A stretch of DNA of 31,421 nt, from the IMG/VR virus record IMGVR_UViG_3300037493_001277, positions 1 to 31,421 of that record; one strand, written 5' to 3'. The DNA comes from a virus. The position numbers and the translations under genes were made by a program. Shown here piece by piece: positions 1-7,311 of this stretch; the stretch's first letter is position 1, and each line of letters opens with the position of its first letter. A model generated the notes under the pieces. It was not told the origin of the DNA, ran no database searches, and saw nothing but the letters and a program-made list of their open reading frames with translations.

Positions 1-127
1 TTGTTAGTTCATTCACGTTGCCAACGGTTTACTTTTTTCATGGGACCGTTAAAGAAACCAATATCACTCTAACTAAAAGACAATTTGATACTGATAAAAC
101 ACCGCTTGTCTATTTGCTTGAAATATT
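1..127. repeat. Left copy of 127-bp terminal overlap
   Basis: These bases are identical to 31295-31421. An exact overlap of 127 bases is what a de Bruijn assembler with k=127 leaves on a circular or terminally redundant contig. The reading frame crossing the join stays open. The unique genome is then 31,294 bp. A true 127-bp direct terminal repeat cannot be excluded from sequence alone. Confidence 0.95.
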
Positions 128-470
128 TAGTGAAAGATTCAATGAAGATGTTGACGAGTTCGATCGTGTAAGTGATTTGCGTTTGTTCTTTCTTACTCAT
201 GCTAATTTTGAAGAGTGGGAGATTGACGAGTTTTACGACAATAGCATCAAGCCTATGCAAAGATTGGTTCAACACTTTATTGATACGCTTAACAAACAAG
301 TTAGAGTGCAACAAATAAGAGAGTACGAACTAACTAACCTTTCTCGCTTCGGTGTTTACGTGAATAACAAAGGCTTTGAATCGACATTGTTTGAGGATAA
401 ATTAAGCGGTGTTGAGTTGAGAATTTCGCTTGAATTAAGAAAGCCGACCGATTGCGGTGGGTATTGCTAA
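3..470 (+). CDS. Head-tail completion candidate, 3' part (gene split by contig ends)
   Basis: This is the C-terminal part of a protein of about 232 residues that begins at 31066 and crosses the circular junction. The frame stays open back to the left edge, so the TTG at position 18 is not a real start. The segment is mixed alpha/beta: an N-terminal FHGTVKE...LTKRQFDTD region, an acidic middle with ERFNEDVDEFDRV, and a C-terminal ELRISLELRKPTDCGGYC. I recognise no family motif. Its place between a connector-like gene and the tail-tube gene is where siphophages encode head-completion, tail-terminator or neck proteins, so that role is inferred from order only. A promoter for the tail-tube gene follows directly. 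Confidence 0.85.
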   Translation, partial: VSSFTLPTVYFFHGTVKETNITLTKRQFDTDKTPLVYLLEIFSERFNEDVDEFDRVSDLRLFFLTHANFEEWEIDEFYDNSIKPMQRLVQHFIDTLNKQVRVQQIREYELTNLSRFGVYVNNKGFESTLFEDKLSGVELRISLELRKPTDCGGYC

Positions 471-479
471 CAAAAAAAA

Positions 480-507
480 TTGGCAATTATAAATTGAATT
501 AAATTTG
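480..507 (+). promoter_or_regulatory. Bacteroidota-type promoter for tail-tube gene
   Basis: TTG at 480-482, a 17-nt spacer, then TAAATTTG at 500-507, a perfect match to the Bacteroidota -7 consensus TAnnTTTG. An A-tract lies just upstream. The TTGGCAATTA at its start also occurs at the portal promoter (26747). The start codon lies 33 nt downstream of the -7 box. Confidence 0.65.
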
Positions 508-540
508 ATGAATAAATAATAACTTTTAAAATTTAAAATT

Positions 541-1470
541 ATGGCAAATTGTTGCAGTCTTACAGTCGCAAATACAGGGTTTGGCTGTACCCCCATTATG
601 GAAGTAGTGGAGAAATTCATCGAAGTATCTTACTTTAAAGAAGATGGTACTATCAATGAAATTGATTTGACAGATACATTCAACTTAGCTTATTTTACCG
701 CGCTTGTAAATAACGCTGATGAAACTTTACGCTGGTATCCTTTACCGTTCGTTAAGAACATGGTAGATGAGCGCGCAGATTCTGACTTTGAAACTTTTGA
801 TGACAAGACTAAAATCGAAAGACAAGTTGGTATTCGTTCTGTAAAGACAATGATTACTACTTTAGGCAATAACGCTGGTGCTGTTTCTCCTCAAATGGTT
901 GGTAAGATTAACGATAAGAAATGTAAAGTTTCGGGTTTGTTTGGTATTACTAAGTCAAAACAATTAGTAGGCGAAATGATTAACACTGGTTACTTAGCGC
1001 CAATTAGAATTGATAACGGTTCAATTTCTGCAAGATTAATCAAAACTGGTTCAGGTGCAACGACTCAAAAAATTGACTTAGCTTTTGATTGGCATTTAGA
1101 TGTACAAGATGAAAGATTAAGAACATTAGAGGCAGACGAAATGAGCACAGATATTAGCTTGTTAAACGGTTTATTAGATGTTACTTCAACATACAGCGCA
1201 ATCGGTCAAACATCATTCAAAGCGACTTTAAAAACACAATACGGTTCATTCTTGAATCCTGTATTAGTTGAAGGATTAGTAGCTGGTGATATGGCTCTTT
1301 ACAATGTAACTGATAGTGCTTCGGTAACTATTACATCTATTGCTGAAAGCCCAGACGGAACGTATCAAATTAACTTTGCTTCGCAAACGGTTGCTGATGT
1401 GCTTCGTTTAACCATCACTAAAGACGGTTACAACTTCGCAGCGGTAACAGCGAATAATATCACAATATAA
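541..1470 (+). CDS. Putative major tail tube protein
   Basis: This 309-residue protein would polymerise into the tail tube, through which DNA leaves the capsid. The evidence is circumstantial but consistent: the size is right, the gene lies after the head-connector genes and before the tape measure, and it has its own strong promoter and terminator, as expected for a very abundant protein. Residues 1-220 form the presumed tube domain. Residues about 225-309 look like an Ig-like beta domain (VTSTYSAIG..., then AGDMALYNVTD and SPDGTYQINF), a common surface decoration of tail tubes. The start is the ATG after an A/T-rich leader with no Shine-Dalgarno. No sequence-only motif proves the function. 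Confidence 0.7.
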   Translation: MANCCSLTVANTGFGCTPIMEVVEKFIEVSYFKEDGTINEIDLTDTFNLAYFTALVNNADETLRWYPLPFVKNMVDERADSDFETFDDKTKIERQVGIRSVKTMITTLGNNAGAVSPQMVGKINDKKCKVSGLFGITKSKQLVGEMINTGYLAPIRIDNGSISARLIKTGSGATTQKIDLAFDWHLDVQDERLRTLEADEMSTDISLLNGLLDVTSTYSAIGQTSFKATLKTQYGSFLNPVLVEGLVAGDMALYNVTDSASVTITSIAESPDGTYQINFASQTVADVLRLTITKDGYNFAAVTANNITI

Positions 1471-1478
1471 TACACTAA

Positions 1479-1504
1479 GGGGAGGGCTTCGGCTCTCCCT
1501 TTTT
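1479..1504 (+). terminator. Intrinsic terminator after tail-tube gene
   Basis: An eight-pair stem, GGGAGGGC (1480-1487) with GCTCTCCC (1492-1499) including one G-T pair, is closed by a TTCG tetraloop and followed by five T. It lies 9 nt past the stop codon. Readthrough must feed the downstream tail genes, since no promoter was seen before the next gene. The stem resembles the hairpin behind the capsid gene. Confidence 0.9.
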
Positions 1505-1516
1505 AAAACTAAAACA

Positions 1517-1777
1517 ATGGCAGCAGAAAATGAATTTTTAAAAGTTGGTGGTGTAACCTTCGCGCTTTACGGTGTAGCTGGTTTAACTAAAGATGAATTT
1601 GTATCGATGTACAAAGGCACTCCCCAGCTTACTGATGGCTTAGATAAGATTTGGGCGACTCTAAAAGCAGAGTGCAAAGCGAAAGGTATAGTGTGGGCGG
1701 AAGATGCGTTAAAAGAAGCGCCAGCAAACACAGATGCACAAATCAAGCCTAAGAAGAAAAAGAAAAGCGAAGAGTAA
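1517..1777 (+). CDS. Small tail-region protein, unknown
   Basis: An 86-residue protein with a compact N-terminal region (KVGGVTFALYGVAGLTKDEF) and a charged tail ending in a run of lysines and acidic residues (KPKKKKKSEE). It lies immediately after the tail-tube terminator, with the ATG behind AAAACA. In siphophages the genes between tube and tape measure usually encode tail-assembly chaperones or tail-completion proteins. I infer an assembly role from position only. The next gene starts 3 nt after its stop, so the two are probably translated together. Confidence 0.75.
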   Translation: MAAENEFLKVGGVTFALYGVAGLTKDEFVSMYKGTPQLTDGLDKIWATLKAECKAKGIVWAEDALKEAPANTDAQIKPKKKKKSEE

Positions 1778-1780
1778 ACA

Positions 1781-2239
1781 ATGAAAGCCTTAGCTGATTT
1801 GTTGAGAAAAATAATCGGCTTAGAAAGCAAAGCGGACAGATTGTTTATTGAAATATTGAAGGATAGCAACGTACAAGCGCAGATAATTGATTTCAATTTA
1901 GAGCAAATGTACGAGGGCGGTATAGATAGTGAAGGTCGTTCTTTGGGTGAGTATGCCACGATAACGGTTCAATATTACAAGCCTTTAGCGCGAAGTTTGG
2001 GTAACGACGGGAGGACAGACCACATCACGTTAAAAGATACGGGAGAATTTTACAAATCATTTAGGATAAAAGTAGAAAATGACGGGTTCAAAATCACAGC
2101 CGACACAATCAAAGAAAACACAGATTTGGCGCAAGTTTATCCCGATGTTCTTGGGCTTACTAAAGAGAGCAAGCAAATGGTTAGTGAACTTATTACACCG
2201 TATTTTATTGAAAGCATACGCAAAGAACTATTGGGTTAG
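1781..2239 (+). CDS. Tail-completion-like protein, unknown family
   Basis: 152 residues. An N-terminal helix is followed by FNLEQMYEGGIDSEGRSLGEY and then ITLKDTGEFYKSFRIKV. The pattern of a glycine turn, a polar strand and DTGxxYxSF is reminiscent of small phage neck or tail-completion proteins that carry the LkdTGxLyxS signature. The match is weak and made by eye. Position between tube and tape measure supports a morphogenesis role. Confidence 0.75.
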   Translation: MKALADLLRKIIGLESKADRLFIEILKDSNVQAQIIDFNLEQMYEGGIDSEGRSLGEYATITVQYYKPLARSLGNDGRTDHITLKDTGEFYKSFRIKVENDGFKITADTIKENTDLAQVYPDVLGLTKESKQMVSELITPYFIESIRKELLG

Positions 2240-2249
2240 TATTGAGGAG

Positions 2250-2669
2250 ATGCCTATTTATAATTGGTTCAAGTGGCACGAAGATAAGGACGATAAATGG
2301 TTAACTAAAAAAGGCAAAGCCGGCTTACTTACTTCGTACTTTGGTAACAAGGTAATGACGCAATTCATAGAGCGTTTTGGCTTTAGTGAATCGTTTATAA
2401 AGGCTTTGGAGAAGGAGAAAGAATTGGTATTGTTACAAGCGAGAATGGCAATAACAGAAGATAGAAGTTTGAGCGCATTTATTAAGATTTGTCAAATAGA
2501 GATTGAAGCATTGAAAGCAGAAACTAACAGCCGTTCCGACTTTTACGAAATTAAGGGAGTGTTAGAACATGAGATGGGATTTCAAATTGATATTAAAAAA
2601 GTAAGTGTAGCAGAATATTACACCTACTTCAAAGCATTAAAAAAAATAAGACCTAAGCAAAATGGCTGA
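2250..2669 (+). CDS. Putative tail assembly chaperone (position-based)
   Basis: A 139-residue, mostly helical protein directly upstream of the tape-measure gene, which it overlaps by 8 nt. That is the classical place of the tail assembly chaperone that coats the tape measure before tube polymerisation. The reading frame is open upstream to 2079, but that stretch overlaps the previous gene in another frame. The ATG at 2250, 10 nt after that gene's stop and behind GAGGAG, is the sensible start. I saw no obvious slippery heptamer in the overlap, so a frameshift fusion with the previous gene is possible but unsupported. Confidence 0.75.
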   Translation: MPIYNWFKWHEDKDDKWLTKKGKAGLLTSYFGNKVMTQFIERFGFSESFIKALEKEKELVLLQARMAITEDRSLSAFIKICQIEIEALKAETNSRSDFYEIKGVLEHEMGFQIDIKKVSVAEYYTYFKALKKIRPKQNG

Positions 2670-5220
2670 AAGCGGTAAAATAACGAGAGAGGATATAATC
2701 GCAAAGGACGCGTTCACATCTGCCGTTGAGGAAGCAAAAGAATTATTAAAGGTTGTAACCGACATTCAAAACGCGTTAAAGACAAAGGCTAAACAATCAA
2801 CAGAAGGGTTCGCTATTGCATCGCCTCAAACACTTGATGACGTTGCTAAATTAACCAAGCAGATTGAAGATTTAAAAAAGGAAATTGAAGCGTTAAACGC
2901 TGTAAAGAAGAAACAAAAGAAAGCAGAAGAAGAACTTACGCAAATTGAAAAAGAAAGAGCGGCATTAAGAGCAAAGCTAAATAAATTAAATAGCGATGAT
3001 ATAGAGGAAAACACAGAATTAAACCTTCTAATCAAGCAACAAAACCAAGCCAATAAAGAGCGAATCATATTGAATAGCAATATGACTACGACTTATGAAA
3101 AACAAGTCACGAGGTTAGCGCAAATAAAAAGAGAATTAAAAACACTATCAACAGAAGGGAAAAAAGCACCAGAAGAATTATTAAGTGAGTTCAAAAAGTT
3201 AGATGGCAGCGTAAGAAAAGCAGAGGAAAGTGTAAAAGAATTTCACAGAAGCATAGGTAACTATTCAAGCGCAACAGCAGAACTTAAAGACTTAACGCGT
3301 CAATTAATAGATTTAGAACGTGCTGGGCAAAGAGATACGGCAGCATTTAGAGATATGCGACAACGTGCTGCGGAACTAAAGGACACGATAGCCGACACGA
3401 AAGCAGAGATTACAACAATGGCAAGCGACACGCAAACCATTGATGGAATGGTAGGTAGTGTCAATCTTTTAGCCAACGCGTACCAAGTAACAGAGGGCGC
3501 GTTAGTGTTATTAGGAGAGAATAGCGAAGAGTGGAAGGAAACAATGGTAAAGTTACAAGCTATAATGGCTGTAACAACTGGGATTCAAGAAATACAAAAT
3601 TTATTGCAGAAGGAAAGTGCTGCGATGATGTTTTTAAACAACGTAGCAACTAAGGCAGCAGCGGCAGCGCAAGGAATATATGCTTTTGCTGTTGGTGCTT
3701 CTACTGGCGCAATGAAAGCGTTTAGAATTGCATTACTTGCTACGGGTGTGGGCGCGTTAATTGTTGGCATTGCTGCCTTAGCTGGTGCTTTTGATGATTT
3801 AGGTCTTTCAGTAGAGGAAGAAACAGAAAAGCAGAAAAAATTAACAGAAGCAATTTTAAAAACAGATGATGCTTACAAAAAAATAATAGAAAAAAGCGAT
3901 AAGTTAAGAGCGAGAAGTAATGAAGGTGTTAATGTATTAAATAGAGAGTTAATAATACTAAAAGCAAAAGGCGCGACACAACTTGAAATATTTAATAAAG
4001 AGCAAGAAATAAGACGAGAAGAATTATTTAGGTTAAAAGCAAGCGCTGAAACGCGATTTCAAACACAAGCGGAAATAGATGCAAATTTATTAGAAGCGTT
4101 GGATTTAGAAAAACAAATAAAGGATAAGCAAACAGAAATAGAGGCAGCGCGATTAGAGTTTGAAAGAGCCGAAAGAGAGAAATCGGAAAGCAGTAAAATA
4201 GAAACCGTAAAAAATACCTACAATGAAGTAACGGAAATAAAAGAGCAAGCAGTAGAAGACGATATAAACAATGCAGAAGAAACGCAAAGAATAATTGATG
4301 AAACAGCGATAGCTGAAATGGAAGCTAATGAGGAGGCTTACAATCAATCTGTACTATTAGCTGAACAAGAAGCAGCAAAGAAAAAAGAAATAGAAGATAA
4401 AGCATTGGCAGACAAAAAGAAAGCGCAACAAGATGAATTAGCACAAGAAAGAAGAGTACAGCAACAAGTATTACAAGGCATTGAACAAGGGACTAAAAGA
4501 AGAAGCGAGATAGTTCAAAATGGCTTAAATGCTGAGATTAAAAAGCAAGATGAAGCGGTGCAAAGACAGCAAGAGTTAGCTGCTCAAGGCTTAGATAACA
4601 CTTTAGCATATCAAGAAAAGAAGCGCGAGGAGTTGCAAGTAAAATTAGAGCGTGAGAAGGAAGCAGAGAGAAGACGCGAGGAGGCTTTACAATTAGCTGG
4701 CGCGTTCTTAGGTTCGTATCAAAGTAGGTTAGATAATAAACAAAACACTACTCAAGCCTTAGCTGGTGCGCTTGCTGATACCTTAATTGCAAAGGCGATT
4801 AGTTCAACAATAGCGGGCGCGTTTGCTGGCGGTGTTGAGGACTTTCAAGGTAAAGGAACGGGAACGAGTGATAGTAATTTAATTGCATTCTCACATGGTG
4901 AATCGGTAGTAACGGCAAAGGCAACACAACAATACAGCGGACTCGTTACAGCCATGAATAAAGGCTTAGTTGATGATTACGTTAAGCAAATGATATTACC
5001 TGACATGGACGCGCCAATGAAGTCAAACGGCAATAGTTTTCAAAGTGCTGCGATAGTGTACACATTAACAAAAGAGTTGGGAGAATTGAAACAAGCAATT
5101 AAAAACAAACAAGAGATAAAAGTGAATTGGAACGCGCAAGGTGAACGAGTGGAGGAGATTGTTAAAGATGGAATGAAGACGGTTATTAAGCACGTAACAA
5201 CTGGAAAGCGTAGATTATGA
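2662..5220 (+). CDS. Tail tape measure protein
   Basis: At 852 residues this is the longest protein of the genome, as usual for a siphophage tape measure. It sets tail length during assembly and is released ahead of the DNA. Residues 1-260 and 390-700 are dominated by heptad-like Lys/Glu/Gln coiled coils. Residues about 331-378 form an Ala/Gly/Ile-rich hydrophobic block (ATGVGALIVGIAALAGAF) that probably inserts into the host membrane. A second Ala-rich segment lies near residues 680-735. At about 0.15 nm per residue the tail would be near 130 nm; this is an inference. It overlaps its neighbours at both ends. Confidence 0.92.
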   Translation: MAESGKITREDIIAKDAFTSAVEEAKELLKVVTDIQNALKTKAKQSTEGFAIASPQTLDDVAKLTKQIEDLKKEIEALNAVKKKQKKAEEELTQIEKERAALRAKLNKLNSDDIEENTELNLLIKQQNQANKERIILNSNMTTTYEKQVTRLAQIKRELKTLSTEGKKAPEELLSEFKKLDGSVRKAEESVKEFHRSIGNYSSATAELKDLTRQLIDLERAGQRDTAAFRDMRQRAAELKDTIADTKAEITTMASDTQTIDGMVGSVNLLANAYQVTEGALVLLGENSEEWKETMVKLQAIMAVTTGIQEIQNLLQKESAAMMFLNNVATKAAAAAQGIYAFAVGASTGAMKAFRIALLATGVGALIVGIAALAGAFDDLGLSVEEETEKQKKLTEAILKTDDAYKKIIEKSDKLRARSNEGVNVLNRELIILKAKGATQLEIFNKEQEIRREELFRLKASAETRFQTQAEIDANLLEALDLEKQIKDKQTEIEAARLEFERAEREKSESSKIETVKNTYNEVTEIKEQAVEDDINNAEETQRIIDETAIAEMEANEEAYNQSVLLAEQEAAKKKEIEDKALADKKKAQQDELAQERRVQQQVLQGIEQGTKRRSEIVQNGLNAEIKKQDEAVQRQQELAAQGLDNTLAYQEKKREELQVKLEREKEAERRREEALQLAGAFLGSYQSRLDNKQNTTQALAGALADTLIAKAISSTIAGAFAGGVEDFQGKGTGTSDSNLIAFSHGESVVTAKATQQYSGLVTAMNKGLVDDYVKQMILPDMDAPMKSNGNSFQSAAIVYTLTKELGELKQAIKNKQEIKVNWNAQGERVEEIVKDGMKTVIKHVTTGKRRL

Positions 5221-7094
5221 AGACAATATTTTATCTTAACGGTGCAGCTATTGAACCTCCAGCAAATCAAAAGGAGTTGTCCATTCAACTTAACTTTGAT
5301 AAAGATGCGCCAACGGCTCAGGTATCAATCAACAAGTGGCGATTCGTGCGCGATAACGCTGGCACTATTCAAGATTACATCGATGGCGGTCTATTGGGCG
5401 CTGGTACTATTTACGGCAATTACACAACATCAACGGGTATCTTTGAAGGTTTGCCCTTTAAAATAGAATTAGAGCACTTAGGGACAACGGATGTTATCTT
5501 CGATGGCTATTTAGACCTAAGCGATAATGTTGAGGTTAGCGATAACGATATAACAGCAAGCGCAAAAGAAACACATAAAATTGATTGGTTAAATGAAAGT
5601 GCTGATAGCGTAGACTTTCAATTCTTATACGACACACAACCATCATTATTTAACAACAAGTTTATTGATATACCTTACGTTATTAATACAATTCCAAAAG
5701 CTGGCGAAGCATTTTTAGCTATAATTTCCGCTTTCGTTATTACTAATTCATTGATTGTTACGGGCAAAGATATATCAAAAGCAATAAGCAAGATAGGTAC
5801 TGGTTGGGAAGCGGTGGGTGGTATCATTGAGTTGATCGCGGAAATCATTTATTTCATTACGCTTTTGGCGACTTTGATTAAATTAATTTACGATGCTTTC
5901 AACTATATTATTCAGCCTGTTAAGTATCATCAAGCGATGAGGATCAAAGACCTTTTAGAAATTGGTTGCGCTCACTTTGGTTACACTTTTCAATCGTCAA
6001 TATTTAGCGGTGAATTAGCGGACGCGGTGATACTACCTGAGAAGTACCAGAACCCTGATACCGATGGTATTTTAGGCTTTCTTAATCCTAATGAACCTGA
6101 GATGAGAGGTTATTACAAAGGCACGTTTGGTCAGTTGTTGCGAGATATTAAATTGATGTTTAACGCGAAGATTATAATTAACAATGGTACGTTAATAATT
6201 GAGCGTAGAGATTACGATTTATTCCCAGCAACAACTTATCAACTGCCTGACTTAAGAAACGATTGGAATGGCTTTAATGCTGATGAATTTAAAAGCGGTT
6301 ACTATTTAAAGTTTCAAACAGATTTAAACGATAAAAACACGATTGATAAATACGAGGGTACAGCGTATCAAATTACCTTGCAGCCTAACATCGTTAACAA
6401 TCAATTCAATCTATTGTACAAAGGCTATGAGCGTATAGATTTTCCTTTTGCACTTGGTAAAAAGAAAACATCGTTAACTTTCCCCGAGCAAGTATTTAGA
6501 GCAATCTTAGATACATTCAGCGCGGTTGCGAATGTGTTTGTGTTGATTATTAATGGCGCTATTGATGCCTTGCAAGCGGTGATAGGGTTAATTAATGATT
6601 TAATTGATGCGCTGGCGTTTGTTGGAATAGACATTAATTTTAATTTACAGGCGCCTGAGAATATCCCTCCAGTTGTTTTAGGTAATTTAATCACCGACAG
6701 ACTTGGAATGTTACTACTTGAAAACGACTTTGTGAACGTACCTAAAATATTCATCATTCAAGAAGGAAGCACACCACGTAAAACAGATGTAGATGAAACA
6801 CTTAACGCAAAGTATCTTTGGGATAACTATCATTTTATTAATTCCTTTTATCCAATCTCAGGAAAGCATAATCAGTATATTAAGCGCACTTTTGATAACG
6901 TGCCTTTTTGTTTCGAGGATTATCAAAAAGTAAAATTAGACAACAGAATATTGACTAATTTTGGAGAGAGCGCGCTTGTTGATTCTTTAGAGTGGAACGT
7001 GTACAGACAGAGCGCGAATATCAAGTACAGAGTAAACAAATTATACTACAACAACTTTAAAACACCAACAACAAATGAAGCAACCGGAAATTAA
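5217..7094 (+). CDS. Tail tip / baseplate protein (distal tail region)
   Basis: A 625-residue protein that starts at an ATGA overlap with the tape-measure gene, the slot of distal-tail or baseplate-hub proteins. The first 130 residues are beta-rich (KTIFYLNG..., then FDGYLDLSDNVEVSDNDI). Two hydrophobic helical stretches follow: residues about 160-240 (IISAFVITNSLIVTG, IIELIAEIIYFITLLATLIKLI) and residues about 420-475 (VANVFVLIINGAIDALQAVI). Between and after them are beta-rich regions. The hydrophobic segments could help penetrate the envelope. I do not recognise a named family, so the tail-tip role is inferred from order. Confidence 0.75.
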   Translation: MKTIFYLNGAAIEPPANQKELSIQLNFDKDAPTAQVSINKWRFVRDNAGTIQDYIDGGLLGAGTIYGNYTTSTGIFEGLPFKIELEHLGTTDVIFDGYLDLSDNVEVSDNDITASAKETHKIDWLNESADSVDFQFLYDTQPSLFNNKFIDIPYVINTIPKAGEAFLAIISAFVITNSLIVTGKDISKAISKIGTGWEAVGGIIELIAEIIYFITLLATLIKLIYDAFNYIIQPVKYHQAMRIKDLLEIGCAHFGYTFQSSIFSGELADAVILPEKYQNPDTDGILGFLNPNEPEMRGYYKGTFGQLLRDIKLMFNAKIIINNGTLIIERRDYDLFPATTYQLPDLRNDWNGFNADEFKSGYYLKFQTDLNDKNTIDKYEGTAYQITLQPNIVNNQFNLLYKGYERIDFPFALGKKKTSLTFPEQVFRAILDTFSAVANVFVLIINGAIDALQAVIGLINDLIDALAFVGIDINFNLQAPENIPPVVLGNLITDRLGMLLLENDFVNVPKIFIIQEGSTPRKTDVDETLNAKYLWDNYHFINSFYPISGKHNQYIKRTFDNVPFCFEDYQKVKLDNRILTNFGESALVDSLEWNVYRQSANIKYRVNKLYYNNFKTPTTNEATGN

Positions 7095-7311
7095 CCCAAA
7101 GGATTTACAAAAGGCGATGAAGGTTCTAAGCGATTTATCATCTAACGCTTCTTTGTTTCAAAACCTTGCAGAAAATATGATTAATACTTTGTCGCCTGAG
7201 GATAAGGACAAAGTAAATAAGGCGGTGAATACAAAGGATATTAAGAAGGCAATGGATAAATTAAACGGTGCGCTAAATAAAATGCAAACGTATGGCAGTA
7301 AGAGTAGATAG
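7075..7311 (+). CDS. Small helical tail-module protein, unknown
   Basis: 78 residues, almost entirely charged helix (QKAMKVLSDLSSNASLFQNL; KAMDKLNGALNKMQTYG). It overlaps the 3' end of the preceding tail gene by 20 nt and the start of the next by 20 nt, so it belongs to one translationally coupled tail operon. Its role is unknown; it may be a chaperone or a minor structural protein. Confidence 0.75.
   Translation: MKQPEINPKDLQKAMKVLSDLSSNASLFQNLAENMINTLSPEDKDKVNKAVNTKDIKKAMDKLNGALNKMQTYGSKSR

Noticed and set aside
1-127. A biological 127-bp direct terminal repeat
   Set aside because: The exact length equals a standard assembler k-mer and the repeat lies inside a structural gene, so an assembly overlap is more likely.
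2079-2669. Programmed frameshift joining 1781-2239 with the frame at 2079-2669 as a tail chaperone pair
   Set aside because: The frames overlap, but I see no convincing slippery heptamer, and an ATG at 2250 gives a normal separate gene.
5040-5288. Many antisense or overlapping frames of 60-130 codons across the tail and replication genes
   Set aside because: They lie wholly inside well-supported genes, lack suitable leaders and show no recognisable protein features.
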